A stretch of DNA of 5,847 nt from assembly GCA_030640905.1 (NCBI GenBank), contig DAOWIM010000208.1, positions 1 through 5,847 of the forward strand, given 5' to 3'. The notes below the pieces were generated by a model. It was given only the letters and a program-made list of their open reading frames with translations, was not told where the DNA came from and ran no database searches. Below are positions 5,741-5,847 of this stretch, piece by piece. This DNA is from a bacterium (lineage in GTDB: Bacteria; Zixibacteria; MSB-5A5; GN15; FEB-12). The translations under genes were made by a program, and so were the position numbers. Each line of letters opens with the position of its first letter. Within the stretch, counting starts at the first letter, position 1.

Positions 5741-5847
5741 ATGAGCGCGCAAATCATTGATGGAAAAGAGGTAGCAAAGAGCGTCAGGAAGTCTATCAAA
5801 GCCCGCATTGCCACTCTGAAAGAGAAGGGAGTCACTCCCGGTCTGGC
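5741..5847 (+). CDS. folD: Bifunctional methylenetetrahydrofolate dehydrogenase/cyclohydrolase, N-terminal fragment (cut by window edge)
   Basis: The frame starting at ATG 5741 gives 35 complete codons and runs off the end of the window. The peptide begins MSAQIIDGKEVAKSVRKSIK and continues to ...LKEKGVTPGL. This is the standard FolD N-terminus: family members start with a similar 'xIIDGKxxAxxIRxxlxxxVxxLxxxGxxPGLA'. FolD interconverts 5,10-methylene-, methenyl- and 10-formyl-tetrahydrofolate in the cytoplasm, feeding purine synthesis and initiator tRNA formylation. The catalytic lysine and NADP site lie beyond the window. It follows the ymdB-type gene by 20 bases and probably shares its transcript; the ribosome binding site AAAGGA is at 5724-5729. 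Confidence 0.9.
   Translation, partial: MSAQIIDGKEVAKSVRKSIKARIATLKEKGVTPGL

Overview
The window is a compact, entirely plus-strand housekeeping segment of a bacterial chromosome. From left to right it holds the last codons of pheS, complete pheT, a small coiled-coil gene that looks like zapB, zapA, rny (RNase Y), a ymdB-type metallophosphoesterase and the first 35 codons of folD. I see no mobile element, tRNA, rRNA, CRISPR array or defence gene, and no gene-free stretch longer than about 145 bases.

Region by region: pheS and pheT are separated by one base, and pheT and the zapB-like gene by two, so these three look like one transcription unit. A good sigma-70-like promoter (TTGACA, 17-bp spacer, GATAAA) lies directly after the zapB-like stop and could start a separate zapA transcript with a roughly 55-nt leader. 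A 96-base gap with a 10-bp hairpin separates zapA from rny. A strong intrinsic terminator (11-bp stem, 4-base loop, T tail) closes the rny unit. The ymdB-type gene and folD then follow, 20 bases apart, as a second unit.

Functionally, PheS and PheT form phenylalanyl-tRNA synthetase. ZapA and ZapB are Z-ring accessory proteins. RNase Y is a membrane-anchored endoribonuclease that initiates mRNA decay. YmdB is a metal-dependent phosphoesterase linked to RNase Y in Bacillus subtilis. FolD makes 10-formyl-tetrahydrofolate precursors. The common thread is growth and division rather than one pathway.

The organism cannot be named from this sequence. Intermediate GC content, mostly weak Shine-Dalgarno sites and the mix of a ZapB-like protein (best known from Gram-negative bacteria) with RNase Y and YmdB (best known from Firmicutes but widespread) suggest a Gram-negative lineage outside the Gammaproteobacteria. 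A deltaproteobacterial or FCB-type group such as Zixibacteria is possible; this is low-confidence inference from gene order. I found no convincing undescribed system. The points worth a second look are small: the zapB-zapA pairing and several RNA hairpins around start codons.
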